Assembly: GCA_903960725.1 (NCBI GenBank) | Contig: CAJCBY010000003.1 | Span: 1-13,237, forward strand | Direction: 5' to 3' | Length of the DNA stretch: 13,237 bases | Source of the DNA: an uncultured Cytophagaceae bacterium | Lineage (GTDB): Bacteria > Bacteroidota > Bacteroidia > Cytophagales > Spirosomataceae | In this document: piece after piece, positions 1 through 7,687 of the stretch | How the letters are laid out: each line of letters starts with the position of its first letter | Numbering within the stretch: the first letter of the stretch is position 1 | Position numbers and translations under genes: made by a program | Notes under the pieces: model-generated | The model's input: the letters and a program-made list of their open reading frames with translations, nothing else | The model's database searches: none | Told to the model about the DNA's origin: nothing

Positions 1-1868
1 GACTTAAATAATTGAGTCGACGGTATAAAACTAGGCTTAAATCCATATTTCTGGGTTAAGAAAAAGGCTAATTCCCCTTGTTGATTCACATCGTTTGATG
101 GATCAACTACGACGGCAATTTTTGGAACAAAAATAGATTTATAGTGTGCTGAGCCCAGGTCATAACCGTTATTCGATTTAAAAGTAGCGATAGTCAAAAG
201 TGCAATCGATCGCTTAGAGGCGAAAATCTGCAATTCTTTCCTTTGAGCTTCAGATAATTTTGTGGTAGTCAAAACAATAGATCCTAACGCATTAGAGGCA
301 TCAGTAAAGTTTACCAATGCTCCAAGTTCAATCGCATACTTAATAAACTCCTGACTTGATTTAAAATCTTTGGGAATAAATTGAAAAGCAACCTGTTTTT
401 CAGAGGAAATAGGCTGATTGTCAACCGTTTGAATCTTAGTATTACTGAAAACATTTTCCGTGACACCATAAGCCTTCAAACCATTTAATTGAAACAGATT
501 CCACGCTGTTATATCATAGGTTAGCGAATCCTCTAATGCAATGACAGGATCCAGTAAGGCTTGAATCAACGGAGCTGAGGGTTGTTTCGCTGAAATAAGC
601 AATCCATTTTTACTCACGGGTAAAGAAACCTGCTTCATAGCAGTATATTCAAAAGCAGGAATACTTTTCACCACATCTGCATAAGTAAACGCAATATTAT
701 TCTTTATCAGCAATTGCTTAAATTCTTGGCCTTTGTCCATTTCATCTGCAGAAACAAAATAATAAGCAAACTTATTCGTCGGACTTGTTCTTGATTTATC
801 ATGAACTCCATAAAATGAAGCTTTCAAATTATCTGAATTAGCTAGAGACCATTCTACTAAATTTAAGGCCAAAGCCGAATGATGCTTCACTCGCTCCACT
901 AGGGAAATGGTATCTCCATCGCTTTTGGCAGAAATTAAACCACCTCTAATTCCTCCTTGCTCGAGCGTCATTCCTAAAGCACCATTTAATACAGGATAAG
1001 TATCTCCATAACCGGGATATAATAAATCATACACCTCCGAGGTAAAATAGGGCCATTTCTTCTCATCAAATAAAGCTGAAAAAGAACGACCTACGCTTGC
1101 TTGTAAGTCTTTGGTTGACTGTGCTATAAAATTTAAATAAGGCTTAGCTGCAGGCGGAAAATAATACGAGTGTTGAAAGCTTTGTTCATGAAAATCCGCG
1201 TGCATCATCGGCATCCAAGAACGGTAAAACTTGAGACGTTGTTGCGTCTCTTTCTGCGTCTGCCAAACCCAATCACGGTTTAAATCAAATGAAAAATGGT
1301 TATAACGGCCTGAAGTTATTCCTTCATAATGCTCTTGATCATTAGGATCTGCATTTCCACCTAGAATAAAATTACGGCGATTATATTGCGTCACATAGGC
1401 ATCTCGACCGTCAGGATTGATACATGGGTCAATTAAAATGACATAAGGAATCGTTTTAGTAGGCTTTGAAATTAAGGCGTACAAAGTATTCAATGCCGCT
1501 TCACTACCTGCTGCTTCATTCCCGTGCACATTAAATGATAAATTAATGATTACAGGCAGGGTAGAATCTACTTTTTCTCCTTGAATTCTTTTTTGGTGAT
1601 TTTGTTGAACCTGCTCAAGGCTAATGCCAGCAGGAAGATTCGCAATAATCATTTGGCCTTGTTCACGACCTTCACTTGTCTGTCCGTAAACCTGCCAGTG
1701 CGCTAATCCATTACTTTGTGAGGCTAAATATCGGCTATAGGCCACTATTTGGTGGTGGTAGGTAAATTTTGTGCCCACTGGATAACCTAAAAATTCTTCA
1801 GGGGATTTAATTTGTGCAATAAGGCTAGTAGACACAAATACTAGGAATACGGTAATGTAATTTCTCAT
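1..1868 (-). CDS. Secreted M14-family zinc carboxypeptidase (3' part outside window)
   Basis: The minus strand is open from ATG at 1866-1868 to the window edge, giving 622 residues without a stop. The first 18 or so residues (MRNYITVFLV, then a small-residue stretch ending near SLIAQ) form a signal peptide, so the enzyme should be exported to periplasm or surface. The M14 zinc site is visible: HGNE at 115-118 (H115 and E118 as Zn ligands), an NPDGRDAY motif at 151-158, DLNRDW at 195-200, the third ligand H223 in MMHADFHEQ, and a candidate catalytic Glu303 in GMTLEQGG. The catalytic domain ends near residue 330; the rest is a long C-terminal extension seen in large Bacteroidota M14 proteins of about 800 residues, so roughly a quarter is missing. 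It diverges from the sugar operon and probably has an independent nutritional role in peptide hydrolysis. The family call is firm; substrate is unknown. Confidence 0.9.
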   Translation of the reverse strand, partial: MRNYITVFLVFVSTSLIAQIKSPEEFLGYPVGTKFTYHHQIVAYSRYLASQSNGLAHWQVYGQTSEGREQGQMIIANLPAGISLEQVQQNHQKRIQGEKVDSTLPVIINLSFNVHGNEAAGSEAALNTLYALISKPTKTIPYVILIDPCINPDGRDAYVTQYNRRNFILGGNADPNDQEHYEGITSGRYNHFSFDLNRDWVWQTQKETQQRLKFYRSWMPMMHADFHEQSFQHSYYFPPAAKPYLNFIAQSTKDLQASVGRSFSALFDEKKWPYFTSEVYDLLYPGYGDTYPVLNGALGMTLEQGGIRGGLISAKSDGDTISLVERVKHHSALALNLVEWSLANSDNLKASFYGVHDKSRTSPTNKFAYYFVSADEMDKGQEFKQLLIKNNIAFTYADVVKSIPAFEYTAMKQVSLPVSKNGLLISAKQPSAPLIQALLDPVIALEDSLTYDITAWNLFQLNGLKAYGVTENVFSNTKIQTVDNQPISSEKQVAFQFIPKDFKSSQEFIKYAIELGALVNFTDASNALGSIVLTTTKLSEAQRKELQIFASKRSIALLTIATFKSNNGYDLGSAHYKSIFVPKIAVVVDPSNDVNQQGELAFFLTQKYGFKPSFIPSTQLFK

Positions 1869-1950
1869 TATGTTAATTTGGTTTGCAATAAAATTAAATA
1901 AAAGGAGGTAAATTAAGCAGTGTTTTTACTTTTATATAAAATAATTCAAC
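1869..1950. promoter_or_regulatory. Divergent intergenic region expected to hold two promoters
   Basis: These 82 very AT-rich bases separate the starts of the minus-strand peptidase and the plus-strand symporter, so both promoters must lie here or just inside the genes. TTTG tetramers at 1877-1880 and 1882-1885 could be plus-strand -33 elements of the Bacteroidota sigma-ABfr type, and TAAATTAA at 1909-1916 is a poor match to a TAnnTTTG -7 box. The spacing is not ideal, so no exact promoter is claimed. No clear operator palindrome was seen. Confidence 0.35.
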
Positions 1951-3276
1951 ATGGCATTACCTCTAAACGACAATCAACCTACTGTTAAGCATTCTTCAAA
2001 CACCTCCTATACTATCCCGCTTATTTTAGTAACCAGCTTGTTCTTTTTATGGGGACTCGCCAATAGTTTAAATGGTTCTTTAGTTAAACAATTTCAAACT
2101 GCGCTAGATTTACAACGTTGGCAAGCCAATATCGTGGAGACAGCCTTTTATTTTGGCTACTTTGCCATGGCACTTCCGGCCGGATATGTCATGAAAAAAA
2201 TGGGATATAAGGCGGGAATTTTAATGGGACTCGTGTTATATGCTGCCGGTTCATTCCTATTTTATCCAGCAGCCGAAATTCGCATGTATAGCTTCTTCCT
2301 AGCTGCGTTGTTCTTAATCGCAGCAGGTATTGCCTTTTTAGAAACAGCGGCAAATTTATATGTAACCGTCTTAGGCGATCCAGAGAAAGGAGATTTCCGA
2401 TTGAATCTAGCCCAGTCCTTTAATGGAATGAGCATTATTTTAGGACCTATCATCGGAGGCTTATTCATCTTTTCAGAAAAAGAATATACGCGTGAAATGA
2501 TTCAAGCGCTTCCAGCTGCAGAAGCAGAAGCCATCCGAGTAAGCCAAGCAGCCTCAGTTCAAATGCCCTACGTAATCATCGGTATCGTAGTCGCTTTAGT
2601 AGCTGTCTTATTTGTATTTACCAAAATGCCAGAATTGCAATCAGCGGAAGAGTCAACTGAAAAGGCAACTATTACTAGTTTATTAAAACGCAAACATTTA
2701 GTATTAGGCATATTAGCCCAATTTTTGAATGTTGGAGCACAGGTATCGCTTTGGGGAAATTTTGTGGATTTGAAATTGGACTTAGCTAAAGACGATAATC
2801 TCTGGATAGTCGACAAGATTTACCAGATTTCAGACACAATGAGTCCTACACAAATCGCTAGTTTCCATGCCTCATTTGCTTTTATTTTATTTTTATTGGG
2901 TCGTTTCTTGGGTACTTATTTAATGGGAAAAATGGCGTCCAATAAAGTTTTAGGTGTTTATGCAATTGGAGCGGTAGTATCAGTGGCTATTGCGATGTTT
3001 GGCGGTGGATTAGCGGCATTGATTGCATTAATCGCAGTTTATTTCTTTCAATCAATCATGTTTCCAACCATTTTTGCCTTATCCTGCAAAGGCCTTGGTG
3101 ACGGTTCTAAATTAGCATCTTCCTTAATCATCATGTCCATCGTAGGGGGTGCCATCGTCCCTCCATTAACTGCCTCCTTATTCAAAATAAGTACTATGGC
3201 AGCCTTGAGCATCCCTTTATTGTGTTTTGCCTATATTATTTATTACGCCTACAAAGGATTTGAAATCAAAGACTAA
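1951..3276 (+). CDS. fucP: FucP-like MFS sugar:H+ symporter (FHS family)
   Basis: A 441-residue inner-membrane transporter with about 12 hydrophobic segments (roughly 21-42, 61-80, 88-106, 112-140, 155-174, 204-224, 248-270, 302-322, 330-350, 352-378, 388-410, 414-436). It aligns without gaps to the N-terminal half of E. coli FucP at an offset of 4: SLFFLWGLAN at 29-38, FYFGYF at 66-71, PAGYVMKKMGYKAGI at 76-90, FLETAAN at 129-135 and LNLAQSFN at 151-158. FucP Glu135 is kept as E131 and Gln162 likely as Q155, but proton-coupling Asp46 is Gly42 here. An in-frame TAA at 1942-1944 rules out an earlier start. First gene of the putative operon; its stop overlaps the mutarotase start (TAATG). L-fucose is inferred from the downstream pathway; another 6-deoxy or neutral sugar is possible. 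Confidence 0.85.
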   Translation: MALPLNDNQPTVKHSSNTSYTIPLILVTSLFFLWGLANSLNGSLVKQFQTALDLQRWQANIVETAFYFGYFAMALPAGYVMKKMGYKAGILMGLVLYAAGSFLFYPAAEIRMYSFFLAALFLIAAGIAFLETAANLYVTVLGDPEKGDFRLNLAQSFNGMSIILGPIIGGLFIFSEKEYTREMIQALPAAEAEAIRVSQAASVQMPYVIIGIVVALVAVLFVFTKMPELQSAEESTEKATITSLLKRKHLVLGILAQFLNVGAQVSLWGNFVDLKLDLAKDDNLWIVDKIYQISDTMSPTQIASFHASFAFILFLLGRFLGTYLMGKMASNKVLGVYAIGAVVSVAIAMFGGGLAALIALIAVYFFQSIMFPTIFALSCKGLGDGSKLASSLIIMSIVGGAIVPPLTASLFKISTMAALSIPLLCFAYIIYYAYKGFEIKD

Positions 3277-3611
3277 TGCAACGATTTATCTTATTTCTTG
3301 ACCTGAAAGACGATCCTGATTTGATTCAAACGTATGAGAAATACCATGAGTCTATTCCTGAAGCTATAAAAGAGAGTATTCTCTCATCTGGAATTGAATC
3401 CATGAAAATTTTTCGATTTGAAAATCGCCTCTGTATGGAAATTCTAGCGAATGATGAATTTAGTCTTGCCAAAAAAGGGGAGATGGATGCCCATAACCCG
3501 GTTGTACAGGAATGGGAAACCTTAATGTCAATTTACCATAAAATAATCCCAGGAACTCCAGAAGGAGAAAAATGGGTACTTGCCCATCCAATTTTTAGCC
3601 TAACAAAATGA
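3276..3611 (+). CDS. RhaM-family (COG3254) mutarotase, probably acting on L-fucose
   Basis: A 111-residue cytoplasmic protein, close to the 104 residues of E. coli L-rhamnose mutarotase RhaM. The family's ferredoxin-like dimeric alpha/beta-barrel pattern fits: an N-terminal strand (RFILFLDL, 3-10), a helix ending in the catalytic-His motif (Y20 and H24 in TYEKYHESIPEAI, matching RhaM Y18 and H22), a strand at 43-48, and W80 in VQEWETLM matching the RhaM tryptophan region. It interconverts alpha and beta pyranose anomers so that the anomer-specific dehydrogenase is not rate-limited. It overlaps the symporter by one base and the dehydratase by four (ATGA), so translation is probably coupled. 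Family assignment is firm. The sugar is inferred from context: no rhamnose isomerase, kinase or aldolase is present, while the fuconate route is complete. Confidence 0.87.
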   Translation: MQRFILFLDLKDDPDLIQTYEKYHESIPEAIKESILSSGIESMKIFRFENRLCMEILANDEFSLAKKGEMDAHNPVVQEWETLMSIYHKIIPGTPEGEKWVLAHPIFSLTK

Positions 3612-5257
3612 GCCAAACTTACTTACAAATTAACCCGACTGACAATTTATTAGTTGCCTTACAAGATCTACCTAAAGGAACTGTCATCCACCATAATGGA
3701 AATGAAATTACATTACAGGATGATATTGCTGCGAAGCATAAATTTACAACTGAAGCGATTCCTAAAGAAGGTAAAGCGTCGATGTACGGCGTATTAGTGG
3801 GAATTGCTAGTCAAGATATTCCCAAAGGCGGACTCATTCATACGTTTAATTTACATCACGCAGCCACTGATTTTAAAGGCAAACAAGAAGAGTACCATTG
3901 GACTGCACCAGATGTCTCTAAATTCCAAAATAGAACATTTAATGGTTACCATCGCGCAGATGGACAGGTAGGAACACAAAATTATTGGTTAGTCATTCCC
4001 CTAGTTTTCTGTGAGAATCGCAATATTGAACTTTTAAAGAATGCTTTCTTAAATGGTTTAGGATTCCAGAAATTGGATCCATTTACCCAAAAAGTACAAC
4101 AACTAGGTCAACAACTAGCGCAAGGAAAAGCGCTAGAAATAGACACGGCATCATCTGCCTCCATTCTTGTACATAAATCTGCCCAATTCCCGAATGTAGA
4201 TGGAATTAAATTTTTAACGCACGAAAGCGGCTGTGGCGAAAACAAAGATGATTCCTTAAATCTATGTGCTTTATTAGCTGGTTATTGCCTAAATCCAAAC
4301 GTAGGAGGGATCACCGTCTTAAGTTTAGGCTGTCAGCATTCTCAAATTGAAGTGTTTAAAGAGAAGTTGAAAGAGAAAGATCCGAACTTCTCTAAGCCTT
4401 TATATATTTTCGAACAGCAACAAGATAATGGGAGTGGAGTAGAAAATATGCTGAACGAGGTAATCTTACAGACATTCAAAGGTCTAGTTGAAATAAATCA
4501 ACAAACCCGTAAACCAGCTCCCTTATCTGCACTACGTGTAGGCGTAAAATGCGGTGGATCAGATGGTTTTTCTGGAATATCAGCGAATCCAGCCATTGGA
4601 CACACAGCTGACCTAGTGGTAGGATTAGGCGGGACCGTGATGATTGCTGAATTTCCAGAATTATGTGGAGTCGAGCAAGAATTACAAAACAGATCTGTGA
4701 CAAAAGAAGTAGCTGATAATTTCGGCTTTTTAATGCGCGAGTACGCCAGACGTGCGGCTTTAGTAGGTGCTGGTTTTGATATGAATCCTTCCCCAGGAAA
4801 CATCAAAGATGGTTTAATCACCGATGCCATCAAATCTGCTGGAGCTGCTAAAAAAGCCGGTTCTTCGCCCATAGAAGACGTAGTAGGCTATGGCCAATAC
4901 GTGACAAAAAAAGGACTTAATCTTGTATGTACACCTGGCAATGATGTTTTAGCAACTACCGGAATGGCAGGCGCTGGTGCAACCATTCAGCTATTCACTA
5001 CGGGCTTAGGAACACCCACAGGTAATCCAATCTGCCCAATGGTGAAACTGTCTACGAATACAAAACTAGCGCAGAAACTTCCTGAAATAATTGATATCGA
5101 TTGTGGACCCATTATCTCTGGAGAAAAAACAGTGGAACAATCGGGTGAGGAGGTATTAGAATACATTATAAAATTAGCTTCCGGAGAGATCAATACAAAA
5201 GCAATGGATCTAGGTCAGGATGATTTTATGTTCTGGAGGAGAGGGGTTTCTCTTTAA
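3608..5257 (+). CDS. UxaA/altronate-dehydratase-family sugar-acid dehydratase, predicted L-fuconate dehydratase
   Basis: A 549-residue cytoplasmic protein with both UxaA modules: an N-terminal SAF-like domain (about 10-85, with HH at 28-29 and HTFNLHH at 78-84), a linker, then the dehydratase domain from about 112. Family motifs are GYHRADGQVGTQNY (113-126), HESGCGE (205-211), GCQHSQIE (241-248), KCGGSDGFSG (314-323), AEFPELCGVEQE (347-358) and the end FWRRGVSL (542-549). Family members are Fe2+-dependent lyases acting on altronate, galactarate or related aldonates. No uronate isomerase, altronate oxidoreductase or KDG aldolase is nearby, whereas all other enzymes of oxidative L-fucose breakdown are. 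No enolase-superfamily FucD is in the window. I therefore infer dehydration of L-fuconate to 2-keto-3-deoxy-L-fuconate. Family certain; substrate moderately sure. Slightly longer than UxaA (495 residues). Confidence 0.85.
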   Translation: MSQTYLQINPTDNLLVALQDLPKGTVIHHNGNEITLQDDIAAKHKFTTEAIPKEGKASMYGVLVGIASQDIPKGGLIHTFNLHHAATDFKGKQEEYHWTAPDVSKFQNRTFNGYHRADGQVGTQNYWLVIPLVFCENRNIELLKNAFLNGLGFQKLDPFTQKVQQLGQQLAQGKALEIDTASSASILVHKSAQFPNVDGIKFLTHESGCGENKDDSLNLCALLAGYCLNPNVGGITVLSLGCQHSQIEVFKEKLKEKDPNFSKPLYIFEQQQDNGSGVENMLNEVILQTFKGLVEINQQTRKPAPLSALRVGVKCGGSDGFSGISANPAIGHTADLVVGLGGTVMIAEFPELCGVEQELQNRSVTKEVADNFGFLMREYARRAALVGAGFDMNPSPGNIKDGLITDAIKSAGAAKKAGSSPIEDVVGYGQYVTKKGLNLVCTPGNDVLATTGMAGAGATIQLFTTGLGTPTGNPICPMVKLSTNTKLAQKLPEIIDIDCGPIISGEKTVEQSGEEVLEYIIKLASGEINTKAMDLGQDDFMFWRRGVSL

Positions 5258-5410
5258 ATGGTAAATGGTAAATGATGAATGGTGAATGGTAGAGTAGGAA
5301 TTATAGATTATAGATTATAGAGAATAGAGAATAGAGAATAGAAAATAGAGTAGAGATATGGAAACTTCGGACTCGTTCCCTCCGGACTACGGACTACTGT
5401 CTACTGAATA
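5257..5410. repeat. Drifting heptamer tandem array, 22 units of 7 bp
   Basis: From the last base of the dehydratase stop codon to 5410, the intergenic DNA divides into 22 heptamers with no break in register. Perfect copies are AATGGTA (5257, 5264, 5285), GATTATA (5306, 5313), GAGAATA (5320, 5327, 5334) and CGGACTA (5383, 5390). Others are one or two changes away: AATGATG, AATGGTG, AATTATA, GAAAATA, GAGTAGA, CTGTCTA, CTGAATA. Four poorly matching units (5355-5382) bridge the AT-rich part and the GC-richer end. Fourteen of 22 units end in TA. The array resembles heptameric short tandem repeats known from cyanobacteria (STRR) and similar intergenic repeats I recall from Bacteroidota. It has no ORF and is not CRISPR. 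It divides the operon after its third gene. Confidence 0.9.
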
Positions 5411-5426
5411 TTAAAAACTGATTAAC

Positions 5427-6167
5427 ATGTTTGCACTAACACATAAAAAAGTCCTAATCACCGGTGGATGCTCTGGCATCGGGCAATCCATTGCGCTGAC
5501 CTTCTTCGCGCAGGGAGCAGAGGTTCACGTGATGGATTTAAAACCATCAACGGAACCAATGCCATCGGAGATAACCTTTCATCAGGCAGATATAACTTCA
5601 TTAGAAGCTGTAGAAGCGATTGCAAAGAAGCTAAAGTCCATCAATATATTGGTGAATAACGCAGGAATTCCACAAATTGGGAATTTGGAGAAAACGAGTC
5701 CAACTGATTTTCAAAACATATTCGATGTGAATGTGAAAGGGGCTTATCATTGTATGTATGCTTTTATTCCAGGCATGATTGAGCAAAAGTCTGGGGTTAT
5801 TTTGAATATGGCCTCGGTGGCTGCCTCGGTTGGGATACCGGATCGTTTTGGTTATTCCATGACGAAAGGAGCTATTAAATCGATGACACAATCGGTAGCA
5901 AAAGATTATATTAGTCATGGTATACGTTGTAATTGTATATCACCTGGAAGGGTACATACACCCTTTGTAGATGGTTTTATAGCTAAGAACTATCCTGACC
6001 AACAAAAAAAGATGTTTGAGAAACTTTCTGCTACTCAGCCGATTGGTCGGATGGCAAAACCACAAGAAATTGCACATTTAGCTTTATATTTATGTTCCGA
6101 TGAGGCCGCATTTATCACTGGTTGTGATTATCCGATTGACGGTGGATTCTTATATTTAAACAACTAA
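5427..6167 (+). CDS. SDR dehydrogenase, predicted 2-keto-3-deoxy-L-fuconate dehydrogenase
   Basis: A 246-residue classical short-chain dehydrogenase. It has the dinucleotide motif GGCSGIG (13-19), Asp37 at the end of beta-2 (favouring NAD+), ADI (54-56), NNAG (77-80) and the full tetrad N102, S130, Y143, K147 (YSMTK). The C-terminal half carries RCNCISPGRVHTP (167-179), very like the RCNC(I/V)xPGxVxTP segment of the 2-keto-3-deoxy-L-fuconate dehydrogenase/BDH2 (DHRS6) branch. The expected reaction is NAD+-dependent C4 oxidation of 2-keto-3-deoxy-L-fuconate to the 2,4-diketo acid used by the FAH hydrolase two genes on. It starts 16 bp after the heptamer array and is followed 4 bp later by the esterase. 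No strong Shine-Dalgarno is visible, as is usual in this phylum. Family sure, substrate well supported. Confidence 0.85.
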   Translation: MFALTHKKVLITGGCSGIGQSIALTFFAQGAEVHVMDLKPSTEPMPSEITFHQADITSLEAVEAIAKKLKSINILVNNAGIPQIGNLEKTSPTDFQNIFDVNVKGAYHCMYAFIPGMIEQKSGVILNMASVAASVGIPDRFGYSMTKGAIKSMTQSVAKDYISHGIRCNCISPGRVHTPFVDGFIAKNYPDQQKKMFEKLSATQPIGRMAKPQEIAHLALYLCSDEAAFITGCDYPIDGGFLYLNN

Positions 6168-6171
6168 ACCT

Positions 6172-6846
6172 ATGAAAAAACAACTGATTTGCCTGTTATT
6201 GATTTTGGGAACCTCTTTGAGTTCATTCAAGAAGGATGGTCCTAAACGTATCATTTTCTTTGGAGATTCTATTACGCAAGCGGGAGTAGGAAAGACAGGG
6301 TATATTACCAAAATGACCGAAATGATTGCCGCTCAAGGACTTTCCAATCAATATGAATTGATTGGAGCTGGTATTGGTGGCAATAAAGTGTATGATTTAT
6401 ACTTACGTCACGAAGAGGATGTGGTTGCTAAAAATCCGAATATTGTGATTATATATATTGGTATAAATGATGTTTGGCATAAAACAAGTTCTCGTACAGG
6501 TACAGATGCGGATAAGTTTGAAAGATTCTATACTGCTTTAATTAAGAAGATTCAAAAGGCTAATGCTCAAGTAGTTATATGCACACCTACCGTAATCGGA
6601 GAGAAGTTTGATAACTCCAACGAGAACGATGGTGACCTGAATGCTTATTCAGCTATCATTAAGAAAATCGCTAAAGATAATAGCTTGCAATTAATCGATT
6701 TACGCAAGGCATTTATGGATTACGAGTCTAAAAATAATATCGAAAACAAAGCTTCAGGTATCTTAACCTCTGATCGCGTTCACTTAAATGAAGCAGGAAA
6801 TCAGTTCTTAGCTGATACAATGTGGGATGTAATTAAAAAATTATAA
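6172..6846 (+). CDS. Secreted SGNH/GDSL-family hydrolase (esterase/deacetylase)
   Basis: A 224-residue protein with an N-terminal signal peptide (MKKQLICLLLILGTS...SF, about 19 residues, no lipobox). Four SGNH blocks are seen: nucleophile S33 in FFGDSIT (29-35), G70 of block II in GIGGNK (67-72), N99 in IGIND (96-100), and D201/H204 in DRVH. The size is typical of GDSL-like Lipase_2 esterases such as sugar O-acetylesterases, so export and ester hydrolysis are likely. It lies between two cytoplasmic pathway enzymes, 4 bp after the SDR and one base before the FAH gene, so it is co-transcribed. Removing O-acetyl groups from fucose-containing glycans before uptake is a reasonable inference from position but not shown by the sequence. 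Family confident; substrate unknown. Confidence 0.85.
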   Translation: MKKQLICLLLILGTSLSSFKKDGPKRIIFFGDSITQAGVGKTGYITKMTEMIAAQGLSNQYELIGAGIGGNKVYDLYLRHEEDVVAKNPNIVIIYIGINDVWHKTSSRTGTDADKFERFYTALIKKIQKANAQVVICTPTVIGEKFDNSNENDGDLNAYSAIIKKIAKDNSLQLIDLRKAFMDYESKNNIENKASGILTSDRVHLNEAGNQFLADTMWDVIKKL

Positions 6847-6847
6847 G

Positions 6848-7687
6848 ATGAGATTAGCTAGAATTGGGTCAGAGGGAGCAGAAAAGCCGTGTATTTACCA
6901 TAATGGAGCCTATTATGACGTTTCCTCTCGCTTTTCAGATTTTAACGAGTCCTTTTTTCAACAGAATGGATTAGCCGAAATAGCTAAATTAAATCAAAGT
7001 GATTTTTCAATCATTACCGGCCGCTTGGGTTCTTGCGTGGCTAGACCGAGTAAAATTGTCTGTGTGGGTTTAAACTATGCTGATCATGCGAAGGAAACAG
7101 GGGCCGAGATTCCTAAAGAGCCCATTCTATTTTTCAAGAGCACCACGGCGCTATCGGGTCCAAACGACGATATTATTATTCCCAAGAACTCAACTAAGAC
7201 TGACTGGGAGGTAGAATTAGCGATTGTGATTGGTAAAAAAGCATCCTATGTTTCTGAGGAAAACGCTTATGATTATGTAGCCGGATATTGTTTACACAAC
7301 GATCTTTCAGAAAGAGAATACCAATTAGAACGGGGTGGAAATTGGTCAAAAGGGAAGGGATGTGATTCTTTTGCGCCTTTGGGACCCTATTTAGTCACAA
7401 AAGAGGAAATTGCGGATGTTCATCAACTAGGCATGTGGTTAGATGTGAATGGGAAGCGCTTTCAAACGAGCAGCACAAACCAATTAATCTTCAACGTTCC
7501 TCAAGTCGTTTCGTATATTTCTCAATTTATGACCCTATTACCTGGAGATGTCATTAGCACAGGCACACCACATGGAGTAGGACTAGGATTTAATCCACCT
7601 ATCTATTTAAAGCCTGGCGATGTAGTCACTTTAGGAATGGATGGATTAGGTGAACAACAACAAAAAGCGATAGCCTATCAAGGATGA
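6848..7687 (+). CDS. FAH-family hydrolase, predicted 2,4-diketo-3-deoxy-L-fuconate hydrolase
   Basis: A 279-residue cytoplasmic enzyme with a short N-terminal domain (1-60) and a fumarylacetoacetate-hydrolase fold domain from about 65. Diagnostic motifs are VGLNYADHAKE (73-83, with H80), FFKSTTALSGP (95-105), metal ligands E121 and E123 in DWEVELAIVIG, D152 in HNDLSERE, SKGKGCDSFAPLGP (167-180), and STGTPHGVG (237-245). This is the subgroup that cleaves C-C bonds of 2,4-diketo-3-deoxy sugar acids, giving pyruvate and L-lactate from the L-fuconate derivative, with Mg2+ or Mn2+. It sits one base after the esterase stop and overlaps the lactonase by ATGA. Other FAH substrates such as ureidoglycolate or acylpyruvates are possible, but the two adjacent pathway genes favour the fucose role. 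Confidence 0.87.
   Translation: MRLARIGSEGAEKPCIYHNGAYYDVSSRFSDFNESFFQQNGLAEIAKLNQSDFSIITGRLGSCVARPSKIVCVGLNYADHAKETGAEIPKEPILFFKSTTALSGPNDDIIIPKNSTKTDWEVELAIVIGKKASYVSEENAYDYVAGYCLHNDLSEREYQLERGGNWSKGKGCDSFAPLGPYLVTKEEIADVHQLGMWLDVNGKRFQTSSTNQLIFNVPQVVSYISQFMTLLPGDVISTGTPHGVGLGFNPPIYLKPGDVVTLGMDGLGEQQQKAIAYQG

Noticed and set aside
1903..1908. AGGAGG as a strong Shine-Dalgarno for the symporter
   Set aside because: It lies more than 40 bp upstream of the ATG at 1951, and an in-frame TAA at 1942-1944 blocks any earlier start, so it cannot serve this gene.
3276..3611. L-rhamnose utilisation as the role of the locus
   Set aside because: The mutarotase family alone would allow it, but there is no RhaA/B/D set or enolase-type rhamnonate dehydratase, and the SDR and FAH signatures fit the fuconate route better.
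4498..4872. Minus-strand open frame of 124 codons inside the UxaA-family gene
   Set aside because: It is fully contained in a well-supported gene whose motifs fall throughout the region; its translation shows no recognisable domain.
3608..5257. Altronate dehydratase of glucuronate/galacturonate catabolism
   Set aside because: No uronate isomerase (UxaC), altronate oxidoreductase (UxaB), KDG kinase or KDPG aldolase is in the window, so the default annotation by homology is less likely than the fuconate role.
5257..5410. CRISPR array or riboswitch in the intra-operon gap
   Set aside because: Units are only 7 bp with no spacers and no cas genes nearby, and no stable conserved-looking stem-loops were seen, only tandem heptamers.
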